A stretch of 64,000 nt of DNA, from the NCBI RefSeq assembly GCF_001514145.1, contig NZ_KQ948665.1, positions 248,001 through 312,000 on the forward strand, read 5' to 3'. Positions 25,509-33,740 of this stretch are shown piece by piece. Within the stretch, counting starts at the first letter, position 1. The number at the start of each line of letters is the position of its first letter. The notes under the pieces were generated by a model. It made no database searches and was not told the origin of the DNA. It saw only the letters and a program-made list of their open reading frames with translations. Position numbers and translations under genes: made by a program. This DNA comes from Streptomyces canus (GTDB taxonomy: Bacteria > Actinomycetota > Actinomycetes > Streptomycetales > Streptomycetaceae).

Positions 25509-26437
25509 CAGGCGGCCTTTCGTTCGGTGCCGGCCGGAGCGCTCTGGTACTCGACGACATCGCGGGTGAGGTCCATGAACGCCGCCTCCAGGGAGACGGT
25601 CTGGGGGGTGAGTTCGTACAGCGCCAACCCGTGCCGGGCGGCGATCGCCCCGATCTCCCGCGCGTCGCGTCCCGTGACCAGCAGCTCTTCGGCGCTGGAG
25701 GAGCTGACCGTGACGTCGGGGCCGGCCAGCAGCGAGCGCAGCTTCGCGGCCTCGGCGGCGGCGACCTTCACGCCGCCGCCGCTCGCCTCACGGGTGAAGT
25801 CCTCGACCGTGGTGTCGGCGAGCAGCCGGCCGCGCCCGATGATCACCAGGTGGTCGGCGATCAGCGCGGTCTCGCTCATCAGGTGCGAGGACAGCATCAC
25901 GGCCCGGCCCTCGTCGGCCAGCCGGCGCAGCAGGTTGCGCACCCACAGCACACCTTCCGGATCAAGGCCGTTGACCGGTTCGTCGAGCATGACGACCGCC
26001 GGGTCGCCGAGCAGGGCCGCGGCGATGCCGAGCCGCTGTCCCATACCGAGCGAGAAGGCGCCCACCCGCTTGCCGGCCACGCTGGTCAGTCCCGCCAGCT
26101 CGATCACCTCGTCCACCCGGCGACGCGGAATGCCGTGGGTGTACGCGAGCGCCATCAGGTGGTTGAACGCGCTGCGCCCGGGGTGGACGGACTTGGCCTC
26201 CAGCAGCGTGCCGATCTCGTGCAGGGGCGCGGCCTGGCTGGCATAGGAACGGCCGCCCACGGTGACCGAGCCCTTGGTGGGGGCGTCCAGGCCGACGATC
26301 ATGCGCATGGTCGTGGACTTGCCCGCGCCGTTGGGACCGAGGAAGCCGGTCACCTCGCCGGGCCTGACGGTGAAGCTCAGGTGGTCGACGACCGTCTTGT
26401 CGCCGTACCGCTTGGTCAGTTCACGCGCTTCGATCAT
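25508..26437 (-). CDS. ABC transporter ATP-binding protein
   Basis: 309 residues from the ATG at 26437, where MIEARELTKRYG begins the ATPase fold; an upstream in-frame start would add 27 unlikely residues. Walker A is GPNGAGKST (about 38-46), the signature is FSLGMGQRLGIAAAL near 130, Walker B is AVVMLDEPVNGLDPEG near 149, and the switch is SSHLMSE. This is the daunorubicin/bacitracin-type exporter group. It heads the ATPase-permease-kinase-regulator operon. A large palindrome lies in its divergent promoter region. Confidence 0.9.
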   Translation of the reverse strand: MIEARELTKRYGDKTVVDHLSFTVRPGEVTGFLGPNGAGKSTTMRMIVGLDAPTKGSVTVGGRSYASQAAPLHEIGTLLEAKSVHPGRSAFNHLMALAYTHGIPRRRVDEVIELAGLTSVAGKRVGAFSLGMGQRLGIAAALLGDPAVVMLDEPVNGLDPEGVLWVRNLLRRLADEGRAVMLSSHLMSETALIADHLVIIGRGRLLADTTVEDFTREASGGGVKVAAAEAAKLRSLLAGPDVTVSSSSAEELLVTGRDAREIGAIAARHGLALYELTPQTVSLEAAFMDLTRDVVEYQSAPAGTERKAA

Positions 26438-26556
26438 GGTGAGGGGCCTTTCCTGCCTGGGGCTCGAACCCGTCGGCGAAGGCGCCGCGGTGTCTGCCTT
26501 CGACGTTAGGAGCGCCACGGGTCAGGACTCTGGGACCGTGGGGTAATCCTCGGGGG

Positions 26557-26582
26557 CCGGGTGGTACCGCGGTACCACCCGG
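26557..26582. promoter_or_regulatory. 26-base perfect palindrome between divergent genes
   Basis: CCGGGTGGTACCG followed by its exact complement CGGTACCACCCGG. It sits 120 bases upstream of the ABC ATPase start and 87 bases upstream of the SRPBCC start. GGTACCGC recurs at 26661-26668, directly before the SRPBCC ATG. This is the natural site for a dimeric regulator of both units, for instance the operon's own LuxR-type regulator. Confidence 0.65.
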
Positions 26583-26668
26583 ACCGTGTGTGCCGCCCCG
26601 GCGGGGGTATCCGCTTCGCACCGCAACCGTCGAGCCGGCCCCCGGCCGATCGAAAGGAGAGGTACCGC

Positions 26669-27091
26669 ATGTCCGCGTCCCTCGTGGAAACGGTCGATAT
26701 CGAGGCTCCCGTCGCTGTCGCGTGGGCCCTGTGGAGCGATGTGACCCGGTGGCCGACCTTTCTGAGCCACGTACGCCTGGTGGAGCGGCTGGACGAGCGC
26801 CGCTTCGCCTGGCAGCTGCAACTGCCCGGCGCCGACAAGAACTTCGTCGCCGAGCTCACCCAGGTCATTGCCGAGGACCGCATCGCCTGGCACACGGTGG
26901 AGGGGGTTCACCACGCGGGCGTGGTCACCTTCCACCGGCTCAGTGACACCACGAGCCGGGTGACGCTGCAGATCGAGTACGACCCCAAGGGGTTCATCGA
27001 GCACCTCGGCGCGCTGACCAACCTGGACTCGACGCTCGCCAACCACGACCTGGGCGAGTTCCAGAAGCTGGCCGAGACGGCGGCGTCCTGA
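26669..27091 (+). CDS. SRPBCC family protein (polyketide cyclase/START-like)
   Basis: 140 residues with AAAGGAGAGG upstream of the ATG. The fold pattern is clear: VETVDIEAPVAVAWALWSD then WPTFLSHV (about residues 5-35), a curved sheet, and a C-terminal long helix. Such helix-grip proteins bind hydrophobic ligands. Actinomycete members act as cyclases, lipid carriers or stress proteins. No ligand can be named. It is divergent from the ABC/two-component operon across a palindrome, so it may share its control. Confidence 0.85.
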   Translation: MSASLVETVDIEAPVAVAWALWSDVTRWPTFLSHVRLVERLDERRFAWQLQLPGADKNFVAELTQVIAEDRIAWHTVEGVHHAGVVTFHRLSDTTSRVTLQIEYDPKGFIEHLGALTNLDSTLANHDLGEFQKLAETAAS

Positions 27092-27117
27092 CCTCGATCC
27101 CCGCGACTCCTAATGTT

Positions 27118-27146
27118 TTGAACATGTTCAATTCCAGGCGTACGCT
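27118..27146 (+). promoter_or_regulatory. Leaderless promoter overlapped by a palindromic operator
   Basis: TTGAAC at 27118-27123, a 17-base spacer and TACGCT at 27141-27146. The next gene's ATG is at 27153, just where transcription should start, so the message would be leaderless. The -35 box forms the left half of the perfect palindrome TTGAACATGTTCAA (27118-27131), so a bound repressor would block RNA polymerase. Confidence 0.7.
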
Positions 27147-27152
27147 GCTGCC

Positions 27153-27680
27153 ATGAGCGACAGAGCCGCCCAACTCAGGGGCATCCGCGCATGGCTGGTC
27201 TTCTTCGTCGTCTGCCTGGTGCTCAGCGGTGCCACCGCCTTCCCGCTGGTCCACGAACTGCGCTGGGCCGAGGACGTGCTGCGGCACCTTCCCGCGCCGG
27301 ACGCCCTGACGGACTGGATCACTCGCGTCCGGCGTGGGCTGGACACCGCCGACTCCGACTATCCCTTCCTCCTCTACGGCACGGACTGGCTGGCCTTCGC
27401 CCACCTGGTCATCGCGGTCGCCTTCTACGGCCCCTACCGCGACCCCGTCCGCAACATCTGGGTCGTCGAGTTCGGCATGATCGCCTGCGGGGGGATCGTC
27501 CCGCTCGCCCTGATCTGCGGGCCGATCCGGGGGATCCCGTTCTGGTGGAGCGTGATCGACATGGCGTTCGGGGTGTTCGGGGTGCTCCCGCTGTACGTCG
27601 TACGGAGGAGGATCAAGCGGCTCGAAGCCCTCACTCCGCACAACCCCACGCCCAACACCCCCGGTGTGCCCGCTACTTGA
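27153..27680 (+). CDS. Integral membrane protein of unknown function
   Basis: 175 residues with four hydrophobic segments (about 14-33, 76-95, 105-122 and 127-148) and a basic C-terminus. Extracytoplasmic-looking stretches contain WAEDVLRHLPAPDAL and a DSDYPFLLYGTDWLAFAH motif rich in aromatic residues. I recognise no characterised family. There is no Shine-Dalgarno sequence; the start coincides with the predicted transcript start. The 3' end overlaps the convergent serine hydrolase gene by 8 bases. Confidence 0.75.
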   Translation: MSDRAAQLRGIRAWLVFFVVCLVLSGATAFPLVHELRWAEDVLRHLPAPDALTDWITRVRRGLDTADSDYPFLLYGTDWLAFAHLVIAVAFYGPYRDPVRNIWVVEFGMIACGGIVPLALICGPIRGIPFWWSVIDMAFGVFGVLPLYVVRRRIKRLEALTPHNPTPNTPGVPAT

Positions 27681-28806
27681 GCGCGGCCGTGATGATCCGG
27701 ACGACGACGGGGTTCGCGTCCTCGCTCTTCGCGTCGGTGGAGTTGACCGAGTAGACGAGGGTGCGGCTCAGGTCGCGGGTGGCGGCGATCGCCGAGTTGT
27801 AGCCGTACCGGCCGCCCGACTTGACCCAGTAGACCTTCCCGTCGGACTCGAAGCGCTGAAGGCCGCCCGCGCTGTAACTCGCGTCGGTGATGCCCGACGG
27901 GACCGAGAACACCTCCTTCAGCTGCGGCCGCTCGACGATCCGGCCCCGGAAGAGACCGGTGAGCAGCCGCTCCAGGTCCGCGGTCGTGGAGATCATGTCC
28001 CCGGCCGCGAACCGGTCCGCCTGGTTCCACTCCGTGACGTCCACGAACTCAGTCGTCCCGTCGGCCCTCCGCACCGCCTGGTAGCCCCGGTTGTGCGGGC
28101 CGAGGATGCGCGGGTCGGTGCCGGGGAAGTACGTGTCCCGCATCCCGGCCGGCGCCAGCACCAGCCGGGCGGCCTCGGTGGCGTACGACCGCCCGGTCAC
28201 CCTCTCGATCAGCAGGCCGAGGAAGGTGTAGTTGATGTTGAGGTAGTGCTGCTGCCTCCCCGGGCAGAACTCCGGCTCCTTCGCGCCCGCGGACGCGGCG
28301 ACCCGCTGAGGGGTGAGCGTGTCGAAGCGGTGGGCGTACACCTCCTCGAAGGTGGTGCCGAGACCGTCGCCCGCCGGGATGCCGCTGGTGTGGTTGAGCA
28401 GGTGCCGTACGGTGACCGGCCGGAACCGCGCGCTCAGGATGCCGGGCAGGTAGCGCTGGACCGGCGTGTTCAGGTCGATCCGCCCCTCGGCCGCCAGACG
28501 CAGTACGGCCGCCGCCGTGACCACCTTCGTCGTCGAACCGGCCCGGAACCGTGCGTCCGGATCGGCGGGCCGCCCGCTCTCCAGGTCGTGCACGCCCGAG
28601 CTGCCGCGCCAGCTTCCGCCGGTGCCGCCGACCCGGACCAGGGCCGCGGTGGCGTCCGCGTCGGGGAGCCCCGCGAGCGCCGCGCGGAGCGCCTTGCCGT
28701 CCGGTGCGCAGGCGCTGCGCGCGCTCGCCGACGAGGTCGGCAGTCCGGCGGTCAGGGGTACGGCGAGGGCGCCGGCGAGGATGCTTCTGCGACGAAGGTC
28801 ACGCAC
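27673..28806 (-). CDS. Exported serine hydrolase, class C beta-lactamase / D-Ala carboxypeptidase family
   Basis: 377 residues from GTG behind AGGAG. A twin-arginine signal (MRDLRRRSILAGALAVP) indicates export. The catalytic SxxK is in RAGSTTKVVTAAAVL (about residue 90), the second element is YLNINYTFLG near 190 (Y-x-N), and the third-strand region KSGGRYGYN near 339 replaces the KTG triad of true beta-lactamases with a HxG/KSG-like variant. It most likely acts as a D-alanyl-D-alanine carboxypeptidase or esterase in the envelope. True beta-lactamase activity cannot be excluded. Confidence 0.88.
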   Translation of the reverse strand: MRDLRRRSILAGALAVPLTAGLPTSSASARSACAPDGKALRAALAGLPDADATAALVRVGGTGGSWRGSSGVHDLESGRPADPDARFRAGSTTKVVTAAAVLRLAAEGRIDLNTPVQRYLPGILSARFRPVTVRHLLNHTSGIPAGDGLGTTFEEVYAHRFDTLTPQRVAASAGAKEPEFCPGRQQHYLNINYTFLGLLIERVTGRSYATEAARLVLAPAGMRDTYFPGTDPRILGPHNRGYQAVRRADGTTEFVDVTEWNQADRFAAGDMISTTADLERLLTGLFRGRIVERPQLKEVFSVPSGITDASYSAGGLQRFESDGKVYWVKSGGRYGYNSAIAATRDLSRTLVYSVNSTDAKSEDANPVVVRIITAALK

Positions 28807-29028
28807 GAGTCGGCTCCTGGGGGTGTGGGATGTGTGTGATCATCCTGCGGTGCTGTCGAGGTGACGGGATCGTCGGTGAGGAGGGCCCGGCCCCTGGTGG
28901 AACCCTGAGCAACTGCCGCTGCTTTTAGGGGAGTTGCGGGGGAGGTCCCCCTAGGGGGCGAAAAAGTGTTATCGCGGAGCCCTTCACTCCGTCTCCACGC
29001 ACGAGGGGCACCGGCCGGAAAGGACCAC

Positions 29029-30705
29029 GTGGACACGCGGCAGTGGCGCGACACCATCGCGGCGGCGCAGGACGGCGACCGGCGGGCGCTGGACGAGCTC
29101 GTCGAAGGCTGGCTGCCGCTGGTCTACAACATCGTCGGCCGCGCCCTGAACGGCCACGCCGATGTCGACGACGTCGTCCAGGAGACCATGCTGAGGGCCG
29201 TCGACAACCTCGGCAGCCTGCGCGACCCGGACAGCTTCCGGTCCTGGCTGGTTGCCATCGCCATGCGGCAGATACGGGACCGGGCCCGCCGCAGGACGCC
29301 GGCCCCGCTGGACGAGTCGGCCACGGGCGGAGCCGCCGACTTCGCCGAACTCACCATCCTGCGGCTCCAGTTGGAGGGGCAGCGGCGTGAGGTCGCGGAG
29401 GCGGTGCGCTGGCTCGACGACGAGGACCGGCAACTGCTCTCGCTGTGGTGGCTGGAGGTCGCCGGCGAGCTCACGCGACGGGAACTGGCCGCCGCCGTCG
29501 GCATCAGCAGGCAGCACGCCGCCGTACGCGTCCAGCGGATGAAGGAGCGCCTGGAGACCTCCCGGGGCATCGTCCGCGCCCTCGACGGAGCCTGCCCCGA
29601 CCTGCGCGAACTGACCGCCCGCTGGGACGGCCGCCCCGACTCGGTCTGGCGCAAGCGGCTGGCCCGGCACATCCGCGGCTGCGGCTACTGCGGAGACACC
29701 CGCGAGTCCGTCGTACCGCCGGAGCGGCTGCTCGTCGGGATCGCGCTGGTGCCGCTGCCGGTCGGATTCACCCTCTCGCTGGCCCTCGGCGGCAAGACGG
29801 CCGCGGCCGCCACCGCCACGGTCGCGTCCGTCAGCTGGACCGCCAAAGTGATGAGCGCCCTCACCCAGCCCGTCGTCGCGGCCACTGCGGGGGCGACGAT
29901 CGTCGCGGGCGGGGCGTACGTCGTCACACAGACCCCGGACGCCCCGCCGCCGAAGGTGGCGGTCTCGCCCACGGCGGCCAGCACGTACCGGGCGCCACCC
30001 GTGGTGGACACCCCGTCCGCCTCCCCGTCGCCGTCCCCTTCCCCGTCGGCGACACCTACGAAGACCGCCCTCTACGGCAGCGTCGTCGACGCCGTCGACC
30101 GGGCCCCTGACCCCGACACCCCGCCCGCCGCCCTGCCGCACCGGCCCGAGAGCGGCGTCACCAGCACCGGCGGCGCGCACGCCGTCATGAACCACCGCGG
30201 GGACAGCGTCACGCTCACCGGCCAGGGCTATGTCCTCGTCCGCTGGCAGATCTCGCCGCAGTACCGGGCCGGCGGCCTGGTCATGCCGTCCTGGACCGGC
30301 CTGAGGGGCGAGCTCTTCCACGTCGCCTCGGGCGGCGGCCGCCGTATGGACGACCCCGTCAGCGCCACCGACAGCAGCGCCACCGGGATGGGGGACTCCA
30401 CCGTCGGCTACACCGTCCTGCCCGCCGGCACCCAGCAGATGTGGCAGAACGAGTACTTCTACCTCGACGGCAGCGTCACCCTCACGGTCAACGAACGCGG
30501 CGCCGACTACGGCCTCAGCGTCTTCCCGTCCAGCTGGGACGCGGCGGAGAAGGACATCACCACCGGCCCCGACCAGGGCGTCAAGCGCTACGGCCTGGTC
30601 CGCGACACCGGCAAGGACGACACCCCCGTGCCGCAGTACGTCACCCGCTCGACTCCCGCCGACGCGGCGACCGTCGCTCAGGAGTCCCGGGTCTCGGCGC
30701 CGTAG
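29029..30705 (+). CDS. ECF sigma factor fused to zinc-finger, membrane and extracytoplasmic domains
   Basis: 558 residues from GTG behind GGAAAGGA. Sigma region 2 is at about residues 15-85 (DVDDVVQETMLRAVDNL, SFRSWLVAIAMRQIRDRARR) and sigma region 4 at about 115-178 (LAAAVGISRQHAAVRVQRM). A cytoplasmic H-x3-C-x2-C motif follows (His214, Cys218, Cys221, in HIRGCGYCGD), as in zinc-binding anti-sigma factors. Then come one or two hydrophobic segments (about 235-310), a Pro/Ser/Thr linker with PSPSPSPS (about 342-352) and a beta-rich C-terminal domain of about 180 residues outside. This is a sigma and anti-sigma function in one chain. It resembles the ECF groups with long C-terminal extensions known in actinomycetes. 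No separate anti-sigma gene adjoins it. Confidence 0.88.
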   Translation: MDTRQWRDTIAAAQDGDRRALDELVEGWLPLVYNIVGRALNGHADVDDVVQETMLRAVDNLGSLRDPDSFRSWLVAIAMRQIRDRARRRTPAPLDESATGGAADFAELTILRLQLEGQRREVAEAVRWLDDEDRQLLSLWWLEVAGELTRRELAAAVGISRQHAAVRVQRMKERLETSRGIVRALDGACPDLRELTARWDGRPDSVWRKRLARHIRGCGYCGDTRESVVPPERLLVGIALVPLPVGFTLSLALGGKTAAAATATVASVSWTAKVMSALTQPVVAATAGATIVAGGAYVVTQTPDAPPPKVAVSPTAASTYRAPPVVDTPSASPSPSPSPSATPTKTALYGSVVDAVDRAPDPDTPPAALPHRPESGVTSTGGAHAVMNHRGDSVTLTGQGYVLVRWQISPQYRAGGLVMPSWTGLRGELFHVASGGGRRMDDPVSATDSSATGMGDSTVGYTVLPAGTQQMWQNEYFYLDGSVTLTVNERGADYGLSVFPSSWDAAEKDITTGPDQGVKRYGLVRDTGKDDTPVPQYVTRSTPADAATVAQESRVSAP

Positions 30706-31409
30706 GTCTCCGTCCCACTCCCGTTCGCCTGCGCTTTGAGCGCGCAGAGGACGTCCACCCGGTTCGTCGTGATCGAGTCGACGCCCGCGGCGGCCAGGCG
30801 GCGCATCGAGCGGCGGGTGTCGGGGGTCCAGACGGAGACCAGGTAGCCGTCGGCGTGGATACGGTCGGCGAGGCCGCGGTCGATCAGGCCGAAACGGTAG
30901 TTGAGCCAGCGCGGCCGCACCGCGTCCAGGAGCGTGGGACGCGGGGGCGCGAGGGTCGTCCAGGTGAGCGCGATCTCCGCGGACGGGTCGGCCGCGCGTA
31001 CGGCGAGCATGGCGGTGGCGTCGGCGCAGTAGTAGACGCGGTCCTGGGCTCCGCACTCGCGGACCACGTCGACGATGCGGCGGGCGACCCGTACCTCCCT
31101 TGTGCCGGGCAGGTCGAGCATCAGGCGGTGCCCGTCCGTGGCCCGGAGAGCCTCCGCGAGCGTCGGCACCCTGCCGTCCGTCAGCCCTCGTACCTCGTCA
31201 GCCGACAGGGCGAGAAGGGGACGGTCATGCTCCCACAGGCGCTTCAGCGTCTTGTCGTGGAGCAGCACCGGTACGCCGTCCCTGGTGAGCCGTACGTCGA
31301 TCTCCACCGCGTCCGCGCCCCGGTCGAGCGCGGCACGCAGGGAGTCGATCGTGTTCTCACGGACGTGGTAGGGGTCGCCGCGGTGTGCCACGGCCGTCAG
31401 CTTGTGCAT
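30678..31409 (-). CDS. Glycerophosphodiester phosphodiesterase family protein
   Basis: 243 residues from the ATG at 31407-31409. The GDPD hallmark is complete: AHRGDPYHVRENT (about residues 8-20) with HR and E-N-T, then GADAVEIDVRLTRDGVPVLLHD (D-x-D... HD), followed by the TIM-barrel closing region WTPDTRRSMRRLAAAGVD. These enzymes hydrolyse glycerophosphodiesters to glycerol-3-phosphate and alcohol with a divalent metal. With no signal peptide it should be cytoplasmic. Its 3' end overlaps the convergent sigma-factor gene by 28 bases. Confidence 0.92.
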   Translation of the reverse strand: MHKLTAVAHRGDPYHVRENTIDSLRAALDRGADAVEIDVRLTRDGVPVLLHDKTLKRLWEHDRPLLALSADEVRGLTDGRVPTLAEALRATDGHRLMLDLPGTREVRVARRIVDVVRECGAQDRVYYCADATAMLAVRAADPSAEIALTWTTLAPPRPTLLDAVRPRWLNYRFGLIDRGLADRIHADGYLVSVWTPDTRRSMRRLAAAGVDSITTNRVDVLCALKAQANGSGTETYGAETRDS

Positions 31410-31435
31410 GGGCCCATTGTGGTGGGGGCGTTCGC

Positions 31436-32476
31436 TCAGGGTGCGAGCCAGGTGGTGGTGTACGCGTCGATCTCGTCCTTGATCCGCGCCTTGCCGGGCT
31501 CGTCGAGGAACGACACGTCCACCGCGTTCTTCGCGAGCCCGGCGAGACCCCGTTCGTCGAGGTTCAGGAGCCTTGCCGCCACCGCGTACTCGCTGTTCAG
31601 GTCGGTGCCGAACATCGGGGGGTCGTCGGAGTTGATCGTGACGACGATGCCCGCCTCCACGAACTCCTTTATCGGGTGCTCGTCGAGGGTACGGACGGCT
31701 CGGGTCGCGATGTTGGAGGTGGGGCACACCTCCAGCGGGATGCGGTGGTCGGCGAGGTGGGTCAGGAGCGCCGGGTCCTGGAAGGAGTTCGTGCCGTGGC
31801 CGATGCGTTCGGCGCGGAGGTGGGTGAGGGCGTCCCACACCGTCTCCGGGCCGGTGGTCTCGCCGGCGTGCGGGACCGAGTGGAGGCCCGCGGCGATCGC
31901 GCGGTCGAAGTACGGCTTGAACTGGGGGCGGGGTACGCCGATCTCGGGACCGCCGAGGCCGAAGCTCACGAGGCCCTCCGGGCGGAGGCGGTCGTCGGTG
32001 GCGAGGCGGGTCGTCTCCTCGGCGGCCTCCAGGCCGGCCTCGCCGGGGATGTCGAAGCACCAGCGCAGGACCGTGCCGAACTCGGACTCCGCCGTCTTGC
32101 GGGCGTCCTCTATGGCCTCCATGAAGGCGCGCTCGTCGATGCCGCGGCGGGTCGAGGAGAACGGGGTGATCGTGAGCTCGGCGTAGCGGACCTGCTGGCG
32201 GGCGAGGTCCCGGGCGACCTCATAGGTGAGGAGTCGTACGTCCTCGGGGGTGCGGATCAGGTCCACGACGCTCAGGTACACGTCGATGAAGTGGGCGAAG
32301 TCCGTGAACGTGAAGTAGTCGACGAGCGCCTCGGGGTCCGTGGGGACCTTGGAGTCGGGGTGGCGGGCGGCCAGTTCGGAGACGATGCGGGGGGAGGCTG
32401 ATCCGACGTGGTGCACATGGAGTTCGGCCTTGGGCAGGTCGGCGATGAAGGCGTGCAGGTGGTCGGTTGTCGTCAT
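31436..32476 (-). CDS. add: Adenosine deaminase
   Basis: 346-residue amidohydrolase that deaminates adenosine to inosine in purine salvage. Metal and catalytic residues are visible: PKAELHVHHVGS (HxH, about residues 15-26), HSVPHAGETTG (His and Glu, about 190-200), GHGTNSFQD near 217 and the metal aspartates in VTINSDDPPMF near 288. The ATG follows GGGAGG by 6 bases; upstream in-frame sequence is low-complexity. The usual first-motif LHLH/LHVHLEG reads LHVHHVGS, a small variation. Adenine deaminase activity is a possible alternative in this family. The next gene downstream, 26 bases on, is the GDPD gene. Confidence 0.88.
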   Translation of the reverse strand: MTTTDHLHAFIADLPKAELHVHHVGSASPRIVSELAARHPDSKVPTDPEALVDYFTFTDFAHFIDVYLSVVDLIRTPEDVRLLTYEVARDLARQQVRYAELTITPFSSTRRGIDERAFMEAIEDARKTAESEFGTVLRWCFDIPGEAGLEAAEETTRLATDDRLRPEGLVSFGLGGPEIGVPRPQFKPYFDRAIAAGLHSVPHAGETTGPETVWDALTHLRAERIGHGTNSFQDPALLTHLADHRIPLEVCPTSNIATRAVRTLDEHPIKEFVEAGIVVTINSDDPPMFGTDLNSEYAVAARLLNLDERGLAGLAKNAVDVSFLDEPGKARIKDEIDAYTTTWLAP

Positions 32477-32603
32477 GGGGGCCTCCCCTTGCTGGGCGCC
32501 GGGCGCGGTGGGTGGTGCGGCGGGCGCGGTGATCGGCTGATCGATGCGGAACATGTTAGGCCGGGGCCTTGGGCGGCTGCGGGTGGGTGGGGGCGGGCGT
32601 TGT

Positions 32604-32626
32604 GCGCAGTTCCCCGCGCCCCTGAG
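32604..32626 (+). repeat. Dispersed intergenic repeat, copy 1
   Basis: Core GCAGTTCCCCGCGCCCCTGA (32606-32625). The same core recurs inverted at 32881-32901 and direct at 57370-57392, always outside genes. I recall such cores as common between Streptomyces genes. Confidence 0.75.
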
Positions 32627-32849
32627 TGCCTGCGGCGGCCTGTTCCGGTTCGGTGGGGGCGGGTGTAGCGCGTGCGGTCTGGTGGGTGGGTCGGGGCCGG
32701 GGTGGGGGGTCGTCCTCGGTCCGGCGGTTGCTGGTGCTTGAGATGGGCTCGGTGTCGGACGCCGGCCGCTGCGGGCGGACACCCCCCACCCCGTCCCCTG
32801 CACGCCGTACGCGGCTACCGGCCCATCGTGGCGCGCGGTGGGGCGAACG

Positions 32850-32918
32850 GTCCGTCGTGGTGCGGGTGGCTGCAACTTCCCAGGGGCGCGGGGAACTGCG
32901 CGACCAGCCACGACGGAC
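32850..32918 (-). repeat. Dispersed intergenic repeat, copy 2, inside a large inverted repeat
   Basis: The inverted core CAGGGGCGCGGGGAACTGCG lies at 32881-32900. It is enclosed by perfect 11-base arms GTCCGTCGTGG (32850-32860) and CCACGACGGAC (32908-32918), so the whole can fold into a long hairpin. Confidence 0.75.
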
Positions 32919-33024
32919 CCGCAGCCGCCCTGGTACCGGCGTGGCACCCCCATGGGCGCCCGGCCCAAGACCCGGCACTGCCTGCCGTAACATGGCCGCA
33001 CGAACGACCTAGGGGGACGTGGGC

Positions 33025-33699
33025 ATGACGGACGGAACGCAGTCGAACGGGGACGGTCGGGACCCGTGGGCGCCGCCGGAGAGTGGGCCTTCGCTGGAGA
33101 AGAGCCCGTCGCCCGGTGCCGGTCAGCCGCCGTCGCCGCCGTCGCCGCCCGTGCATGATCAGGCCACCGTGACGTCCGTGCCGAACGACGGCTACGGCTT
33201 TCCGCCCCCCGGAGCCCCGGGGTCCGCCCCCACTCCCGGCTACGGCTACCCCGGTGGGCCCGCCTCCGTGCCGCCCCCGCCCGTCGGGCCGGAGGGCCCC
33301 GGCGCCCCCGTCGGCTACGCCTACCCCAACTACCAGCAGGGGTACGGCGGTTGGCCCACCCCGCCGATGCCCCCGCAGAACGGTATGGGTGTCGCGGCGA
33401 TGGTGCTGGGCATCCTGTCCTGCGCGCTGTTCTGCATGTACGGCATCCTCTCGCTGGTGCTCGGCGTCCTCGCCATCGTCTTCGGGATCAAGGGACGCAA
33501 GCGGGCCGAGCGGGGTGAGGCCACCAACCACGGGCAGGCGCAGGCCGGATTCATCATGGGCATCATCGGGACGATCCTCGGCGTCGCCGTGATCGTGCTG
33601 CTCGCCATCGGCATCACCGCCGCCATCAACTCGGAGGACGACTCCGACTACTACGACGGCTCCCTCGCCGTCGTGGCGGCCTCCGCCTCGGTGGCGTAG
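33025..33699 (+). CDS. DUF4190 domain membrane protein
   Basis: 224 residues from the ATG at 33025; AGGGGG lies about 8 bases upstream, and a GTG at 33019 is too close to it. The N-terminal about 125 residues are disordered and rich in Pro, Gly and Tyr (PPPPVGPEGPGAP, GYAYPNYQQGYGGW). Two hydrophobic helices follow with the DUF4190 pattern: GMGVAAMVLGILSCALF, then VLAIVFGIKGRKRAERGEA and NHGQAQAGFIMGIIGTILG. A short acidic tail closes it. Function unknown; such proteins are abundant in actinomycetes and probably scaffold membrane complexes. Confidence 0.85.
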   Translation: MTDGTQSNGDGRDPWAPPESGPSLEKSPSPGAGQPPSPPSPPVHDQATVTSVPNDGYGFPPPGAPGSAPTPGYGYPGGPASVPPPPVGPEGPGAPVGYAYPNYQQGYGGWPTPPMPPQNGMGVAAMVLGILSCALFCMYGILSLVLGVLAIVFGIKGRKRAERGEATNHGQAQAGFIMGIIGTILGVAVIVLLAIGITAAINSEDDSDYYDGSLAVVAASASVA

Positions 33700-33740
33700 A
33701 CGGAGCAGGGAAGGGGATCGCCGGGATTCGGCGGTCCCCT

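Larger units (their letters stand above)
32477..33024. other. Long divergent intergenic region with repeat elements
   Basis: 548 bases between divergent adenosine deaminase and DUF4190 genes with no supportable gene. It is G-rich and holds two copies, in opposite orientation, of a repeat also found near 57.4 kb, and one large inverted repeat. A TAACAT at about 32992-32997 may be the -10 box for the DUF4190 gene. Confidence 0.6.

Noticed and set aside
27118..27131. LexA (SOS) box
   Set aside because: GAAC and GTTC are separated by 2 bases instead of the 4 of the Gram-positive SOS box.
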